Positions 35,253 to 43,729 are shown, counted from the first letter of the stretch. The stretch is DNA of 64,000 bases from Castellaniella sp040276065 (GCF_040276065.1 NZ_JBELOI010000005.1:62001-126000), one strand, 5' to 3'. Numbers and translations: made by a program. The notes: a model not told the origin generated them from the sequence alone.

Positions 35253-35663
35253 TCAGGATTTCTTGAGCGGCATGCCGGCCTGGACCCAGCCGTCCAGGCC
35301 GCCGTCCAACGAGGATACCCGATCGAAGCCGTGCTTGCGCAGGCTGGCGAGCGCGCGCTGGGCATCCCGGCCGTGGCTGTCGACGAGGATCAGGGGCTTG
35401 TCCTTGGGCAGGCTGCCGACGTGCGACTCGAGGTCCGCCATGGGGACGTTGCGTGATTGGGGGATGCTGCCGGCCTTGAATTGCTCAGCGGGGCGCACGT
35501 CGATGAACTGGCCGTGTTCCCGGTTGATTTGCTGGACGGCGTCGTTGAGCGCGATGCGCCCGCCCGGCCGGCCGCGAGAGAGGCTGGGCCAAAGCAGCAT
35601 GCCGCCGGACACCAAGGCGATGAGCAGTATCCAGAGGTTGTTCTGGTTGAGTAAAAAATCCAC
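35253..35663 (-). CDS. Membrane-anchored rhodanese-like protein (YibN-like)
   Basis: A 136-residue protein with one N-terminal transmembrane helix (LWILLIALVSGGMLL) followed by a rhodanese domain (QFIDVRPAEQF, LDGGLDGWVQAG). The active-site loop reads LVDSHGRDA, so the sulfur-carrying cysteine is absent and sulfurtransferase activity is doubtful. GTG at 35663, eight bases after AGGA, is the most sensible start; the frame continues to a TTG at 35687. Its position before grxC-secB and divergent from a phosphoglycerate mutase matches E. coli yibN. Confidence 0.85.
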   Translation of the reverse strand: MDFLLNQNNLWILLIALVSGGMLLWPSLSRGRPGGRIALNDAVQQINREHGQFIDVRPAEQFKAGSIPQSRNVPMADLESHVGSLPKDKPLILVDSHGRDAQRALASLRKHGFDRVSSLDGGLDGWVQAGMPLKKS

Positions 35664-35707
35664 AGTCGATCCTGTAACAAGGGTCAAAACAAATTGTATG
35701 CCGGAGG

Positions 35708-35733
35708 ATTATAAAATGGACGGCAGTTTTCAA
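35708..35733 (-). promoter_or_regulatory. Candidate promoter in the rhodanese/gpmA divergent gap
   Basis: On the minus strand a perfect TATAAT (35708-35713) sits below TTGAAA (35728-35733), but the spacer is only 14 bases. On the plus strand the same island offers TATAAA (35710-35715) toward gpmA. One AT-rich core therefore probably serves both genes; direction and start points are unproven. Confidence 0.35.
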
Positions 35734-35763
35734 CTTTCGGAGCCCGTTCGGGATTGTTCGGAC

Positions 35764-36516
35764 ATGCATAAACTCGTACTCATGCGCCACGGCGAGAGCC
35801 AGTGGAATCTCGAAAACCGTTTCACCGGCTGGACCGATGTGGACCTGACCCAGACCGGCCGCGAGCAGGCGCGCCGGGCGGGCGAGCTGCTGCGCGCCAG
35901 CGGCTATGAATTCGATCTGGCGTTCTCGTCGGTCCTCAAGCGTGCGATCCGCACGCTCTGGATCGCGCTGGATGCCATGGATGCGATGCATACGCCCATC
36001 GGCTTGAACTGGCGCTTGAACGAGCGTCACTATGGTGCCTTGCAGGGCCTGAACAAGGCGGAAACGGCCGCGCGCTATGGCGAGGAGCAGGTGCTGTTGT
36101 GGCGCCGCGCCTACGCCATCGCCCCCGAGCCCCTGGCGCTCGATGATCCGCGCCATCCGCGCTTCGATGCGCGCTATGGGCGCATTCCCGCCGAGCAACT
36201 GCCGGCCACCGAATGCCTGCGCGACACCGTGGAGCGCGTCGTGCCGTTCTGGAACGACTCCATCGCGCCGGCGATCCGCGCGGGGCGCCGGGTGCTGGTC
36301 TCGGCGCACGGCAACAGTCTGCGGGCGCTGATCAAGCACCTGGAGGAGGTGTCGGACGAAGACATCATTGGGCTGAACATCCCCACCGGTCAACCGCTGG
36401 TCTACGAGCTGGACAATGAACTGCGTCCCCTGCGCCGCGACTACCTGGGCGATGCTGCACAGATCGAGGCGGCGATGCAGGCCGTCGCCAACCAGGGCAA
36501 GGCGGCCAAGGGTTGA
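35764..36516 (+). CDS. gpmA: 2,3-bisphosphoglycerate-dependent phosphoglycerate mutase
   Basis: Interconverts 3- and 2-phosphoglycerate in glycolysis and gluconeogenesis; 250 residues. LMRHGESQWN carries the phospho-histidine (residue 9), and FTGWTDVDLT, ERHYGALQGLNK and SAHGNSLRAL complete the cofactor-dependent family signature. It sits one base before envC. In E. coli the same slot is held by the unrelated cofactor-independent mutase gpmM, so this is a displacement at a conserved locus. Confidence 0.97.
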   Translation: MHKLVLMRHGESQWNLENRFTGWTDVDLTQTGREQARRAGELLRASGYEFDLAFSSVLKRAIRTLWIALDAMDAMHTPIGLNWRLNERHYGALQGLNKAETAARYGEEQVLLWRRAYAIAPEPLALDDPRHPRFDARYGRIPAEQLPATECLRDTVERVVPFWNDSIAPAIRAGRRVLVSAHGNSLRALIKHLEEVSDEDIIGLNIPTGQPLVYELDNELRPLRRDYLGDAAQIEAAMQAVANQGKAAKG

Positions 36517-36517
36517 T

Positions 36518-37912
36518 ATGCGTTTCGCGTGCCTGGGGGCCGCCTTGTGTCTCGCCGCGGTCGCGGCGCAGGCCCAGACGCCCCTGGCCGATCGCCAGGC
36601 GGCGGCGCATAAGGATCGCGCCGCCCTGCGCGAGCAAATCGACGTCCTGCGGCGGCGCATCGAGGACACCGCGTCCTCGCAGCGCGATGCCGGTCAGGCC
36701 CTGAAGGATTCCGAGCAGGCGATCTCGGACATCAGCCGCCGGCTCGACGAGCTCGACCGGCGTCGCGGTGCCCTGGCCGGAAATTTGCGCGAACTCGAAA
36801 CCGCCACGGCCGGGCAGACCGCCGAGCTCGAGCGCCAGCGCGAGGCGCTGGCCCGACAACTGCGGGCGCAGTATTCCAGCGGTTTGTCGCCCTGGACGGC
36901 CTTGCTGTCGGGCGAGGACCCGCAGCGCATCGGCCGCGAGTTGGCCTATCTGGCCTATATTTCCAAGGCGCGGGCGCAGGCCTTGGACGATCTGCGCCGC
37001 AGTCTCGATCGGCTCGCCGGCCTGCAGGCGCAGACGGATTCCCGCCGCGCCGAGCTCGAAACCTTGCTGGCCGAGACCGCGCAACAGAAAAAGGCGCTGG
37101 AGGAGCAACAGGGCGAGCGGCAGCAGACCTTGCGGCGCGTCCAGGCCGAGTTGCAGGCCCAACGAGGCCAGGCGCGCGAGCTCGAGGTGCGCGATGCGCG
37201 TCTGGGCGAATTGATCAAGGGCCTGGACGTCGAAATCGCCAAGGCCGAGGCGCGGCGCCAGGCCGCGCTGCGCGCCGAGGCCGCGCGCAAGGCCCAAGAG
37301 GCCGCCGAGCGTGCCCGACAGGTGCGCGAGCAGGCCGAGCGCGACCTGCGCGAAGCCAAGGAGCGCGCAGCACAGACTCAAGCACAGGAGCAGGCGCAGG
37401 CACAGGCACAGGCACAGGCACAGGCCGAGCGTGACAGGCAGGCCGCCCGGCAGGCCGATGAGGGTCGGCAGGCGGCTGCGGCGCGCGGGGGTGAATCCGC
37501 CGTGGAGGCGCCGGCCGAGGGGTTTCCCGGCCTGAGCAAGGGCCTGCCTTATCCGGTCAAGGGCGAGGTTCAGGGGCGTTTTGGCGCCGAACGGCCTGAT
37601 GGCGGCGTGTGGCGCGGCATCGTGCTGCGCGCCGATCCGGGCACCGAGGTGCACGCCGTCGCGGCGGGTCGGGTGGTTTACGCCCATTGGCTCAGCGGCT
37701 TTGGCAATCTCCTGATCATCGATCACGGCCGCAAATACCTCAGCGTCTACGCGTATAACCAGAGCCTGCTGCGCCAGGTTGGGGATATTGTGGGACGAGG
37801 GGACGTCGTGGCCCGGGTCGGCGCGACCGGCGGCCAAGTCGAACCGGGACTGTATTTTGAATTGCGCCATGAGGGGGCGCCGATCAATCCGCAATTGTGG
37901 CTGGGCCGGTAG
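36518..37912 (+). CDS. EnvC-like murein hydrolase activator (coiled coil plus degenerate LytM domain)
   Basis: A 464-residue periplasmic protein. Signal peptide (about 1-20, ending AQAQ), long coiled coil (about 25-300) rich in E, R, Q and A, a low-complexity stretch of repeated Gln-Ala (about 289-303), and a C-terminal M23/LytM domain (about 345-460). The zinc ligands of active M23 peptidases are not all present: the final HxH is replaced (YFELRHEG), as in EnvC and NlpD, which activate amidases instead of cutting. Likely role: recruiting and activating amidases at the septum. Starts two bases after the gpmA stop triplet. Confidence 0.9.
   Translation: MRFACLGAALCLAAVAAQAQTPLADRQAAAHKDRAALREQIDVLRRRIEDTASSQRDAGQALKDSEQAISDISRRLDELDRRRGALAGNLRELETATAGQTAELERQREALARQLRAQYSSGLSPWTALLSGEDPQRIGRELAYLAYISKARAQALDDLRRSLDRLAGLQAQTDSRRAELETLLAETAQQKKALEEQQGERQQTLRRVQAELQAQRGQARELEVRDARLGELIKGLDVEIAKAEARRQAALRAEAARKAQEAAERARQVREQAERDLREAKERAAQTQAQEQAQAQAQAQAQAERDRQAARQADEGRQAAAARGGESAVEAPAEGFPGLSKGLPYPVKGEVQGRFGAERPDGGVWRGIVLRADPGTEVHAVAAGRVVYAHWLSGFGNLLIIDHGRKYLSVYAYNQSLLRQVGDIVGRGDVVARVGATGGQVEPGLYFELRHEGAPINPQLWLGR
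37391..37425 (+). repeat. Hexanucleotide tandem repeat CAGGCA
   Basis: Four exact CAGGCA units (37397-37420) plus one near copy before and a partial after, encoding alternating Gln-Ala within the envC-like gene. Unit gain or loss keeps the frame and changes linker length by two residues. Confidence 0.8.
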
Positions 37913-38029
37913 CCGCGCGCGAGGTCGCGGGGCCCGCCATTCGTTTCGCCGCACCGGTAATTTCGTTACTATCTAGTCTCTGCCCGGGCGCGTGAATCCC
38001 GGCGCTTCTGGACACCATCGGGAACGTGC

Positions 38030-39550
38030 ATGAGCACTCGCAAAGTCAGGTCATTGAGCTGGATCGTCGTCGGGTTTGTGGGGGGCATCCTCGTCAGCCT
38101 GGGAATCAGTGTGGCCGCCCAGCGCGGCGAGCCCCTGCCGCTCAAAGGCTTGCAGCAGTTCGCCAACGTGTTCGGAGCCATCAAGTCCAGCTACGTCGAG
38201 CCGGTCTCCGACCAGCAACTGATCGACGATGCGATCCGGGGGCTGTTCGCCGATCTGGACCCGCACTCGGTCTACCTGGACGAAGAAGGCTACAAGCAGA
38301 TGCAGGACATCACCCGGGGCGGCTTCGGCGGCCTGGGGATCGAGATCGGCACCGAGGACGGCATGCCCAAGGTCATCGCGCCCATCGAGGACACGCCCGC
38401 TGCGCGCGCCGGTATCCTGACGGGCGATCTCATCACGCGGATCAACGATGAACCCACCAAGGGCATGAGCCTCAACGACGCGGTCAAGAAAATGCGCGGC
38501 GACCCCGGCACGCCGATCGACTTGACGATCCAGCGCGCCGGCAGTCCGAAACCCCTCAAATTCCACATCGTGCGCGAGATGATCAAGACGCGCAGCGTGC
38601 GTGGCAAGATGCTGCCGGGCGACATCGCCTACGTGCGTATCAGCCAGTTCCAGGATCGCACCACCAGTGACCTCGTGCGCATGCTCGGCAGCCTGTCACC
38701 CAAGTCGGCGCCCAAGGGCGTGATTCTCGACTTGCGCAACGACCCGGGTGGCCTGCTCGATGGCGCCATCGGCGTGTCCTCGGTCTTCCTCGAGCCTGGC
38801 AAGCTCGTGGTCTCGACCAAAGGCCGCATTCCTTCCTCGAACGAAGAGTTCTACGCCCGGCGCCTGACCAGCGAGCACGGCTTTGGCCTGGCGGGCGGCG
38901 TCGGCCAGCCGCCCGCGTGGGCACGCACGGTGCCCCTGGTGGTGCTGGTCAATGTTGGCTCGGCCTCGGCCTCCGAGATCGTCGCCGGCGCCCTGCAGGA
39001 CCACAAGCGGGCGCAGATCCTCGGCAACAGGACCTTCGGCAAGGGCTCGGTGCAGTCCGTGTTGCAGCTCAGCGAGGATACCGGCATCAAGCTCACCACG
39101 GCACGCTACTACACACCCAGCGGACGCTCGATCCAGCTCACCGGCGTCGTACCGGACCACGCGGTCGATGACAGCGCAGCGGGCAATCTGTTCCAGTTGC
39201 AGCGTGAGGTCGACTTGCAGCACCACCTCGAGAACCAGGCCGACGCCAAGCGAACTGTCGGCGAGGGCGAGGAGGAGGACGATTTCGTCCAGGGCGAAAT
39301 CAAGATGTTCGAATTCGGCGGCGACGACGATTGGCAATTGCGCCAGGCGGTCAACGCCTTGCAGGGACGGCCCATTCTCAAATCCGATCCGGCGCAGGTT
39401 CGCGAGGCCAAGGCCAAGGCCACAGCCCGTGATGGATCGGCGGATGCCGCTGCGACTGCGCCGTCGGCTGAAAAAAAAACGCTGAATGATCCGGGCACGG
39501 CCGTCGAGCGCTATCGCGTGACGCCGCAGGGGTTGATCAGGATGCCGTGA
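38030..39550 (+). CDS. Carboxy-terminal processing protease, S41 family
   Basis: Periplasmic serine protease of the CtpA/Prc type; 506 residues. N-terminal membrane or signal helix (about 10-28), PDZ domain (about 90-180) and catalytic core with the Ser-Lys dyad: serine 313 in GSASASEI and lysine 338 in TFGKGSVQ, spaced 25 apart as in known Ctp enzymes. The C-terminal 90 residues are charged and poorly conserved, and contain an A9 tract (39471-39479). Clustering with an EnvC-like activator fits control of murein hydrolases. The stop overlaps the moeB start (TGATG). Confidence 0.94.
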   Translation: MSTRKVRSLSWIVVGFVGGILVSLGISVAAQRGEPLPLKGLQQFANVFGAIKSSYVEPVSDQQLIDDAIRGLFADLDPHSVYLDEEGYKQMQDITRGGFGGLGIEIGTEDGMPKVIAPIEDTPAARAGILTGDLITRINDEPTKGMSLNDAVKKMRGDPGTPIDLTIQRAGSPKPLKFHIVREMIKTRSVRGKMLPGDIAYVRISQFQDRTTSDLVRMLGSLSPKSAPKGVILDLRNDPGGLLDGAIGVSSVFLEPGKLVVSTKGRIPSSNEEFYARRLTSEHGFGLAGGVGQPPAWARTVPLVVLVNVGSASASEIVAGALQDHKRAQILGNRTFGKGSVQSVLQLSEDTGIKLTTARYYTPSGRSIQLTGVVPDHAVDDSAAGNLFQLQREVDLQHHLENQADAKRTVGEGEEEDDFVQGEIKMFEFGGDDDWQLRQAVNALQGRPILKSDPAQVREAKAKATARDGSADAAATAPSAEKKTLNDPGTAVERYRVTPQGLIRMP

Positions 39551-40347
39551 TGAGGGATCCGCAACCCATGGGCGATGCGCAGTTGATGCGCTATGCCCGG
39601 CACATCCTGCTCGATGAGCTGGGGATCGAGGGCCAGGAGCGCCTCCTGGCTGCCAGCGTCCTGATCGTGGGCGCGGGCGGCCTGGGCTCCCCCGCGGCCG
39701 CCTACCTGGCCGCTGCGGGCGTCGGGCGTCTGGTGCTGGCCGACGACGACGTGGTCGAGCTCAGCAACCTCCAGCGCCAGATCCTGCATACCACCGCGCG
39801 GATCGGCACGGCCAAGGCAGAGTCGGGCCGTGAAGCGCTGCTGGCGATCAACCCCGAGATCGAGGTTCAGGCCCTGGTCGAGCGCCTGGACGATGCGCGC
39901 TTGCTCGAACTCGTCGGCGACGCGGATCTCGTGCTGGATTGTTGCGATAACTTTGCCACGCGCCATGCCGTCAATCGCGCCTGTGTCGCCTTACGCGTGC
40001 CGCTGGTGTCGGGGGCGGCGATCCGCTATTCGGGTCAGGTCAGCGTCTATGACTTGCGCAGGGACGATGTGCCCTGCTATCACTGCCTGTTTCCAGAGGC
40101 GGATGATGTCCAGGAACTGCGTTGCGCGACTACGGGGGTCTTGGGGCCGCTGGTGGGGATGGTGGGCAGCGTGCAGGCGGCCGAGGCCATCAAGCTGTTG
40201 GCCGGCATGGGCGAGCCCCTGGTCGGCCGCCTGTTGTCGGTCGACGCCCTGTCCATGCAGTGGCATGCGATCCGCTTCAGGCGTGACCCTGGCTGCCCGG
40301 TATGCGGCCACCGCGCCCCCATGTCAGCAGCGGACCCAGCGCGTTGA
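39550..40347 (+). CDS. Ubiquitin-like-protein adenylyltransferase, MoeB/ThiF/HesA family
   Basis: E1-like enzyme that adenylates the C-terminus of MoaD or ThiS for sulfur transfer in molybdopterin or thiamine synthesis; 265 residues. Seen: nucleotide loop GAGGLGSPAAAYLAAAGVG, LSNLQRQILH, CCDNFATRHAVN, and two zinc CxxC pairs (CYHC and CPVC). No rhodanese domain is fused. ATG 39550 overlaps the protease stop; GTG 39547 is possible. The last 71 bases overlap the 3' end of the opposite-strand HAD gene. Confidence 0.92.
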   Translation: MRDPQPMGDAQLMRYARHILLDELGIEGQERLLAASVLIVGAGGLGSPAAAYLAAAGVGRLVLADDDVVELSNLQRQILHTTARIGTAKAESGREALLAINPEIEVQALVERLDDARLLELVGDADLVLDCCDNFATRHAVNRACVALRVPLVSGAAIRYSGQVSVYDLRRDDVPCYHCLFPEADDVQELRCATTGVLGPLVGMVGSVQAAEAIKLLAGMGEPLVGRLLSVDALSMQWHAIRFRRDPGCPVCGHRAPMSAADPAR

Positions 40348-41032
40348 CGCGCCGGTCGACATACAGGTCGCGGCCGTGGCGCAAGGTCGAGAATGGCGTG
40401 CCGGGATGGTAGAGGTAGACGGTACGCATGCCGACCTGGTGCGCGCTCTTCAGGTTGGCGAGTGTATCCTCGACCAGGATCACGCGGCGGGCGGGCACCC
40501 GCAGGCGCGCCAGGATCTGACGCATCAGCGCGAGCGAGGGCTTGGGCCGGTGGCGGCCCTGTAGCCGCATCTGCTCGATGCCCCACAGGCCATCGAATTC
40601 GTGCAGGATGCCCAGGGTTTCCAGGACTTCGCGTGCATAGTGCTCGGGCGCGTTGGTCAGCAGGATCTTGCGGCCCGGCAGGCGGCGCAGGCGCCGCGCC
40701 AGCCCGGTCTCACCATGGACCAGGGGGGCAACCTCGAAATTGTGGCTCAAGGCCAGAAAGCGATGGATGTCCACGCCATGGTGACGGACCATGCCGATCG
40801 CGGTCGCGCCGTAACGCACCCAGTATTGGTTGCGCAGTGCATCGGCCTGTTCGCGTTCCAGGCCCAGGGTCGTGGCCACGGCCTCGCCCATGTGCTGGTC
40901 AATGAGGCGAAAGATCGATCGCGAGGCGTCGTGCAGCGTGTTGTCGAGGTCGAACAGCCAGACGGTATCGTCGCGCGGGCGGGCCGCCGTGCGCGTCCGC
41001 CGCAGGGCGCTGGGGGCGCGCGGCGGACGCAT
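40277..41032 (-). CDS. HAD-superfamily phosphatase (pyrimidine 5'-nucleotidase-like)
   Basis: A 251-residue HAD hydrolase. Motif I is FDLDNTLHD, motif II LLTNAPEHY and motif III with motif IV VEDTLANLKSAHQVG, fitting the pyrimidine 5'-nucleotidase (SDT1/phosphoglycolate-like) group of Burkholderiales. The N-terminal 22 residues are Arg/Pro-rich. ATG 41032 shares a base with the argB stop (TGATG), so it is coupled to arginine synthesis genes. Its C-terminal codons are antisense to the second zinc motif of moeB. Confidence 0.9.
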   Translation of the reverse strand: MRPPRAPSALRRTRTAARPRDDTVWLFDLDNTLHDASRSIFRLIDQHMGEAVATTLGLEREQADALRNQYWVRYGATAIGMVRHHGVDIHRFLALSHNFEVAPLVHGETGLARRLRRLPGRKILLTNAPEHYAREVLETLGILHEFDGLWGIEQMRLQGRHRPKPSLALMRQILARLRVPARRVILVEDTLANLKSAHQVGMRTVYLYHPGTPFSTLRHGRDLYVDRRVNALGPLLTWGRGGRIPGSQGHA

Positions 41033-41931
41033 CAGTGTGAGCTGATCATCGTGCCGACGCCGCGATTGGTGAGGATTTCGAGCAGTAGGCAGTGCGGCAC
41101 GCGGCCGTCGATGATGTGTACGGAATTGACGCCAAAGCGCGCGGCGTCCAGCGCGGAGGAGATCTTGGGCAGCATCCCGCCCGAAAGCGTGCCATCCTTG
41201 AAAAGCTCGTCGATGGTCTGCGCCGACAGGCTGCGCAGCAACTGGCCGCTCTTGTCGAGCACGCCCGGCGTGTTGGTCAGCATGACGAGCTTTTCGGCGC
41301 CCAGCACCTCGGCCATCTTGCCGGCGACCACGTCGGCGTTGATGTTGTAGGCCTGGCCGTCCTCGCCGTAGCCGATGGACGAGATCACGGGGATGAACTG
41401 GTCGTCCTGCAGCGCCTTGACCACCGCGGGTTCGATGCGCTTGATGTCGCCCACGAATCCGATGTCCAGCCATTGCCCGGGGTGCTCGGGGTCGGGCATG
41501 AGTTTCTTGCGGGCCTCGATCAGGCAGCCGTCCTTGCCGGTCAGGCCGACCGCCTTGCCGCCGGCCTCGTTGATCATCATCACGATGTCCTGCTGGACCT
41601 GGCCGCCGAGCACCCATTCGACGACCTCCATGGTCTCGGCGTCGGTGACGCGCATGCCCTGGATGAACGTGCCTTCCTTGCCGATGCGCTTGAGGGCGCT
41701 GTTGATCTGGGGGCCGCCGCCGTGCACCACGATGGGGTTGAGGCCGACGAGCTTGAGCAGCACCACGTCGTGGGCGAAGCTGCGTTGCAGAGGCTCTTCG
41801 GTCATGGCGTTGCCGCCGTACTTGATGACGACAGTCTTGCCGTGGAAGCGGCGGATGTAGGGAAGGGCCTCGGACAGCACTTCGGCCTTCACCGCTGGAG
41901 AGTGAAGGTCGGAATCCTGCGGGTCGCTCAT
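41032..41931 (-). CDS. argB: Acetylglutamate kinase
   Basis: Second enzyme of arginine synthesis, phosphorylating N-acetylglutamate; 299 residues. VIKYGGNAMTEEPL, VVHGGGPQINSALKR, NINADVVAGKMAE and GGMLPKISSALDA are all present. ATG 41931 overlaps the TlpA-like gene stop (ATGA). The frame is open further upstream but that is a shadow. Other arginine genes are not adjacent. Confidence 0.97.
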   Translation of the reverse strand: MSDPQDSDLHSPAVKAEVLSEALPYIRRFHGKTVVIKYGGNAMTEEPLQRSFAHDVVLLKLVGLNPIVVHGGGPQINSALKRIGKEGTFIQGMRVTDAETMEVVEWVLGGQVQQDIVMMINEAGGKAVGLTGKDGCLIEARKKLMPDPEHPGQWLDIGFVGDIKRIEPAVVKALQDDQFIPVISSIGYGEDGQAYNINADVVAGKMAEVLGAEKLVMLTNTPGVLDKSGQLLRSLSAQTIDELFKDGTLSGGMLPKISSALDAARFGVNSVHIIDGRVPHCLLLEILTNRGVGTMISSH

Positions 41932-42425
41932 GATGTGAGTGCCTTTTCGACGGTGGCCATGAAGGCCTGTTCGTTGTAGTTGCCCAGATAGCGCTTGATG
42001 ATGTTGCCCTGCTTGTCGATCAGGATCGCGGTGGGTGTGAGCTTGATGTCGCCAAAGGCCTTGGCGAGTTCGCCGGTCGCGTCGATCACCACCGGGAAGG
42101 GAAGCTTGCGGGTCTCGGCGAAATTGACGACGTAGTTGGGCGGGTCGTACTGCATGGCCACCGCGATGGTGTCGAAGCCGCGCGCCGAGAGTTTCTCGTA
42201 GTGGCGGATGGTGTCGGGCATCTGGGCAATGCAGGTGGTGCAGCTCGTCGCCCAGAATTTGACCAGGACGACCTTGCCGCGCAGATCCTGCGTGGTGACC
42301 GACTGGCCGTGCAGGTCGGTGAAGGTGACTTGCGGCGCGGGCTGGCCGCCGAAGCCTTGGACTTGCCACAGGACGATGCCCGCCAGGGCGGCGACGGCGA
42401 CTAGGCTGAGAAGGAGTTTTTTCAT
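41928..42425 (-). CDS. TlpA-like membrane-tethered thiol-disulfide protein
   Basis: A 165-residue protein with an N-terminal signal anchor (LLLSLVAVAALAGIVLW) and a thioredoxin fold facing the periplasm; active site CTTC in FWATSCTTCIAQMPD, and the cis-proline region TPTAILIDKQG. Likely reduces disulfides in envelope proteins or hemes. Overlaps both neighbours by ATGA, so it is fully embedded in the diaA-dolP-argB transcript. Confidence 0.93.
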   Translation of the reverse strand: MKKLLLSLVAVAALAGIVLWQVQGFGGQPAPQVTFTDLHGQSVTTQDLRGKVVLVKFWATSCTTCIAQMPDTIRHYEKLSARGFDTIAVAMQYDPPNYVVNFAETRKLPFPVVIDATGELAKAFGDIKLTPTAILIDKQGNIIKRYLGNYNEQAFMATVEKALTS

Positions 42426-43132
42426 TTCACGGGCATGGCTTGCACGTCTTCACCGGCCGCGGGCTGGGCTGTCGCGGGCGCGGTGGACGCGTCCTCGGTG
42501 GCTGCCGGCTGGTCGGATCCGGCCGTGATGCTGGCCTGACTGACGATTTGGAACAATTTTACGACTTTGTTGACGCCTTCGACACCCGAGGCCACCGTGG
42601 CGGCACGCTGCCCCTCGGCGTCGGTGACTTTGCCCATCAGATAGACCACGCCGCGTTCGGTCGTGATCTTGATGGTGCGCGACGGGATCTGCTCGGTGCG
42701 CACGAGCTGGGTCTTGACCTTGGAGGTCAGCCAGGTGTCGTTGGTGCGCACGGACAGCGGGGTGATGTCGCCCACGCGGATGTAGTTGTCGACGCGGGTA
42801 ACCTTGGGGATGGCCTTGGCCAGCGATTCAGCATGCGCGCGGTCTGCCTCGGCCGGGACGTCGCCGACCAGCAGGAGGCGGCCGGCGTAGGCTGTGCCCA
42901 GCACCCGGGCCTTGTCGCCAAAGGCGTTGTTCATTTCGCTGGCGACACGCAGCTCGATCGTCTGGTCGTCGACTTGTTCTCCGGCCGTGCGGCGGTCGGT
43001 GGCGACGACCGCGGTGGTCGCGGCGGTGCCGCCGACCACTAGCACCCCGCATCCCGTGAGGATGCTCAGGGCGGCGATCGACAGGACCCAACGGGCGATT
43101 TGGCGGAAAGAAGGGAGGGGGACGAGGTTCAT
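42422..43132 (-). CDS. BON-domain outer-membrane lipoprotein (DolP/YraP-like)
   Basis: A 236-residue lipoprotein with lipobox LTGC (about residue 28) and two BON domains (about 60-125 and 135-200; VDNYIRVGDI, VYLMGKVTDAEG). DolP binds anionic phospholipids and supports outer-membrane integrity. The order after diaA matches E. coli yraN-diaA-dolP. The C-terminal 40 residues are Ala/Thr/Pro-rich. ATG 43132 overlaps the diaA stop by one base. Confidence 0.92.
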   Translation of the reverse strand: MNLVPLPSFRQIARWVLSIAALSILTGCGVLVVGGTAATTAVVATDRRTAGEQVDDQTIELRVASEMNNAFGDKARVLGTAYAGRLLLVGDVPAEADRAHAESLAKAIPKVTRVDNYIRVGDITPLSVRTNDTWLTSKVKTQLVRTEQIPSRTIKITTERGVVYLMGKVTDAEGQRAATVASGVEGVNKVVKLFQIVSQASITAGSDQPAATEDASTAPATAQPAAGEDVQAMPVK

Positions 43133-43725
43133 CAAAGGGTGTCTCCTAGGAGCAGGGCGTCGATGCCGTCGCACAAGGCATGCAGGAGCATGATATGGAC
43201 CTCTTGGATGCGCATGGTCCGATCATGGGGTACGCAGAGATGGATATCAGTTTCGTAGAGCAGCTGGTTCACTTGGCCGCCGCCCTTGCCCGTCAGGGCG
43301 ATGATCTGCATCTCGCGTTCGTGCGCCGCCTCGATGGCGCGCACGACATTGGGCGAATTGCCGCTGGTGGTGATGGCCACCAGGACGTCGCCGGGCTGGC
43401 CCAGGGCGTTGACCTGGCGCTCGAAGATGCTGTTGAAGCCATAATCGTTGCCCACCGCCGTCATGATCGAGGTGTCGGTGTTGAGTGCGATGCCCGCCAG
43501 CGGCAGGCGGTCGCGCTCGAAGCGGCCGACCAGTTCGGCAATGAAGTGCTGGGCATCCGCGGCGGAGCCGCCATTGCCGCAGGCCAGGACCCGGGCGTTG
43601 TTGGTGAGTGCCCCGAACAGCAAGTCCACACCGACCGCCAAGGCGGGTGCGAGGTCGCGGGCACTGGCCCTGAATGTATCGATCGCGTCGTCGAAATGCG
43701 ACGACATCCGGGAGGTCATGTCCAT
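43132..43725 (-). CDS. diaA: SIS-domain protein, DiaA / phosphoheptose isomerase family
   Basis: A 197-residue SIS protein with ACGNGGSAADAQHFIAELVGRFE, ITTSGNSPNVV and VHIMLLHALCDGID. DiaA tetramers stimulate DnaA assembly at the origin; GmhA paralogues isomerise sedoheptulose-7-phosphate. The context yraN-diaA-dolP favours DiaA. Start at 43725 (MDMTSRMSSHFDDAI) follows homologues; 43719 and the methionine two codons before HFDD are alternatives. There is no ribosome-binding site; a GATAAT box lies directly upstream, suggesting a leaderless message. Confidence 0.88.
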   Translation of the reverse strand: MDMTSRMSSHFDDAIDTFRASARDLAPALAVGVDLLFGALTNNARVLACGNGGSAADAQHFIAELVGRFERDRLPLAGIALNTDTSIMTAVGNDYGFNSIFERQVNALGQPGDVLVAITTSGNSPNVVRAIEAAHEREMQIIALTGKGGGQVNQLLYETDIHLCVPHDRTMRIQEVHIMLLHALCDGIDALLLGDTL

Positions 43726-43729
43726 GGCT

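Noticed and set aside
37397..37420. Possible CRISPR-like or satellite repeat
   Set aside because: Hexamer units without spacers, inside a coding sequence; a simple tandem repeat in a Gln-Ala stretch.
41032..42369. Apparent fusion of a 145-residue domain to acetylglutamate kinase
   Set aside because: The extra part is an out-of-frame reading of the TlpA-like gene; argB starts at 41931 with ATGA coupling.
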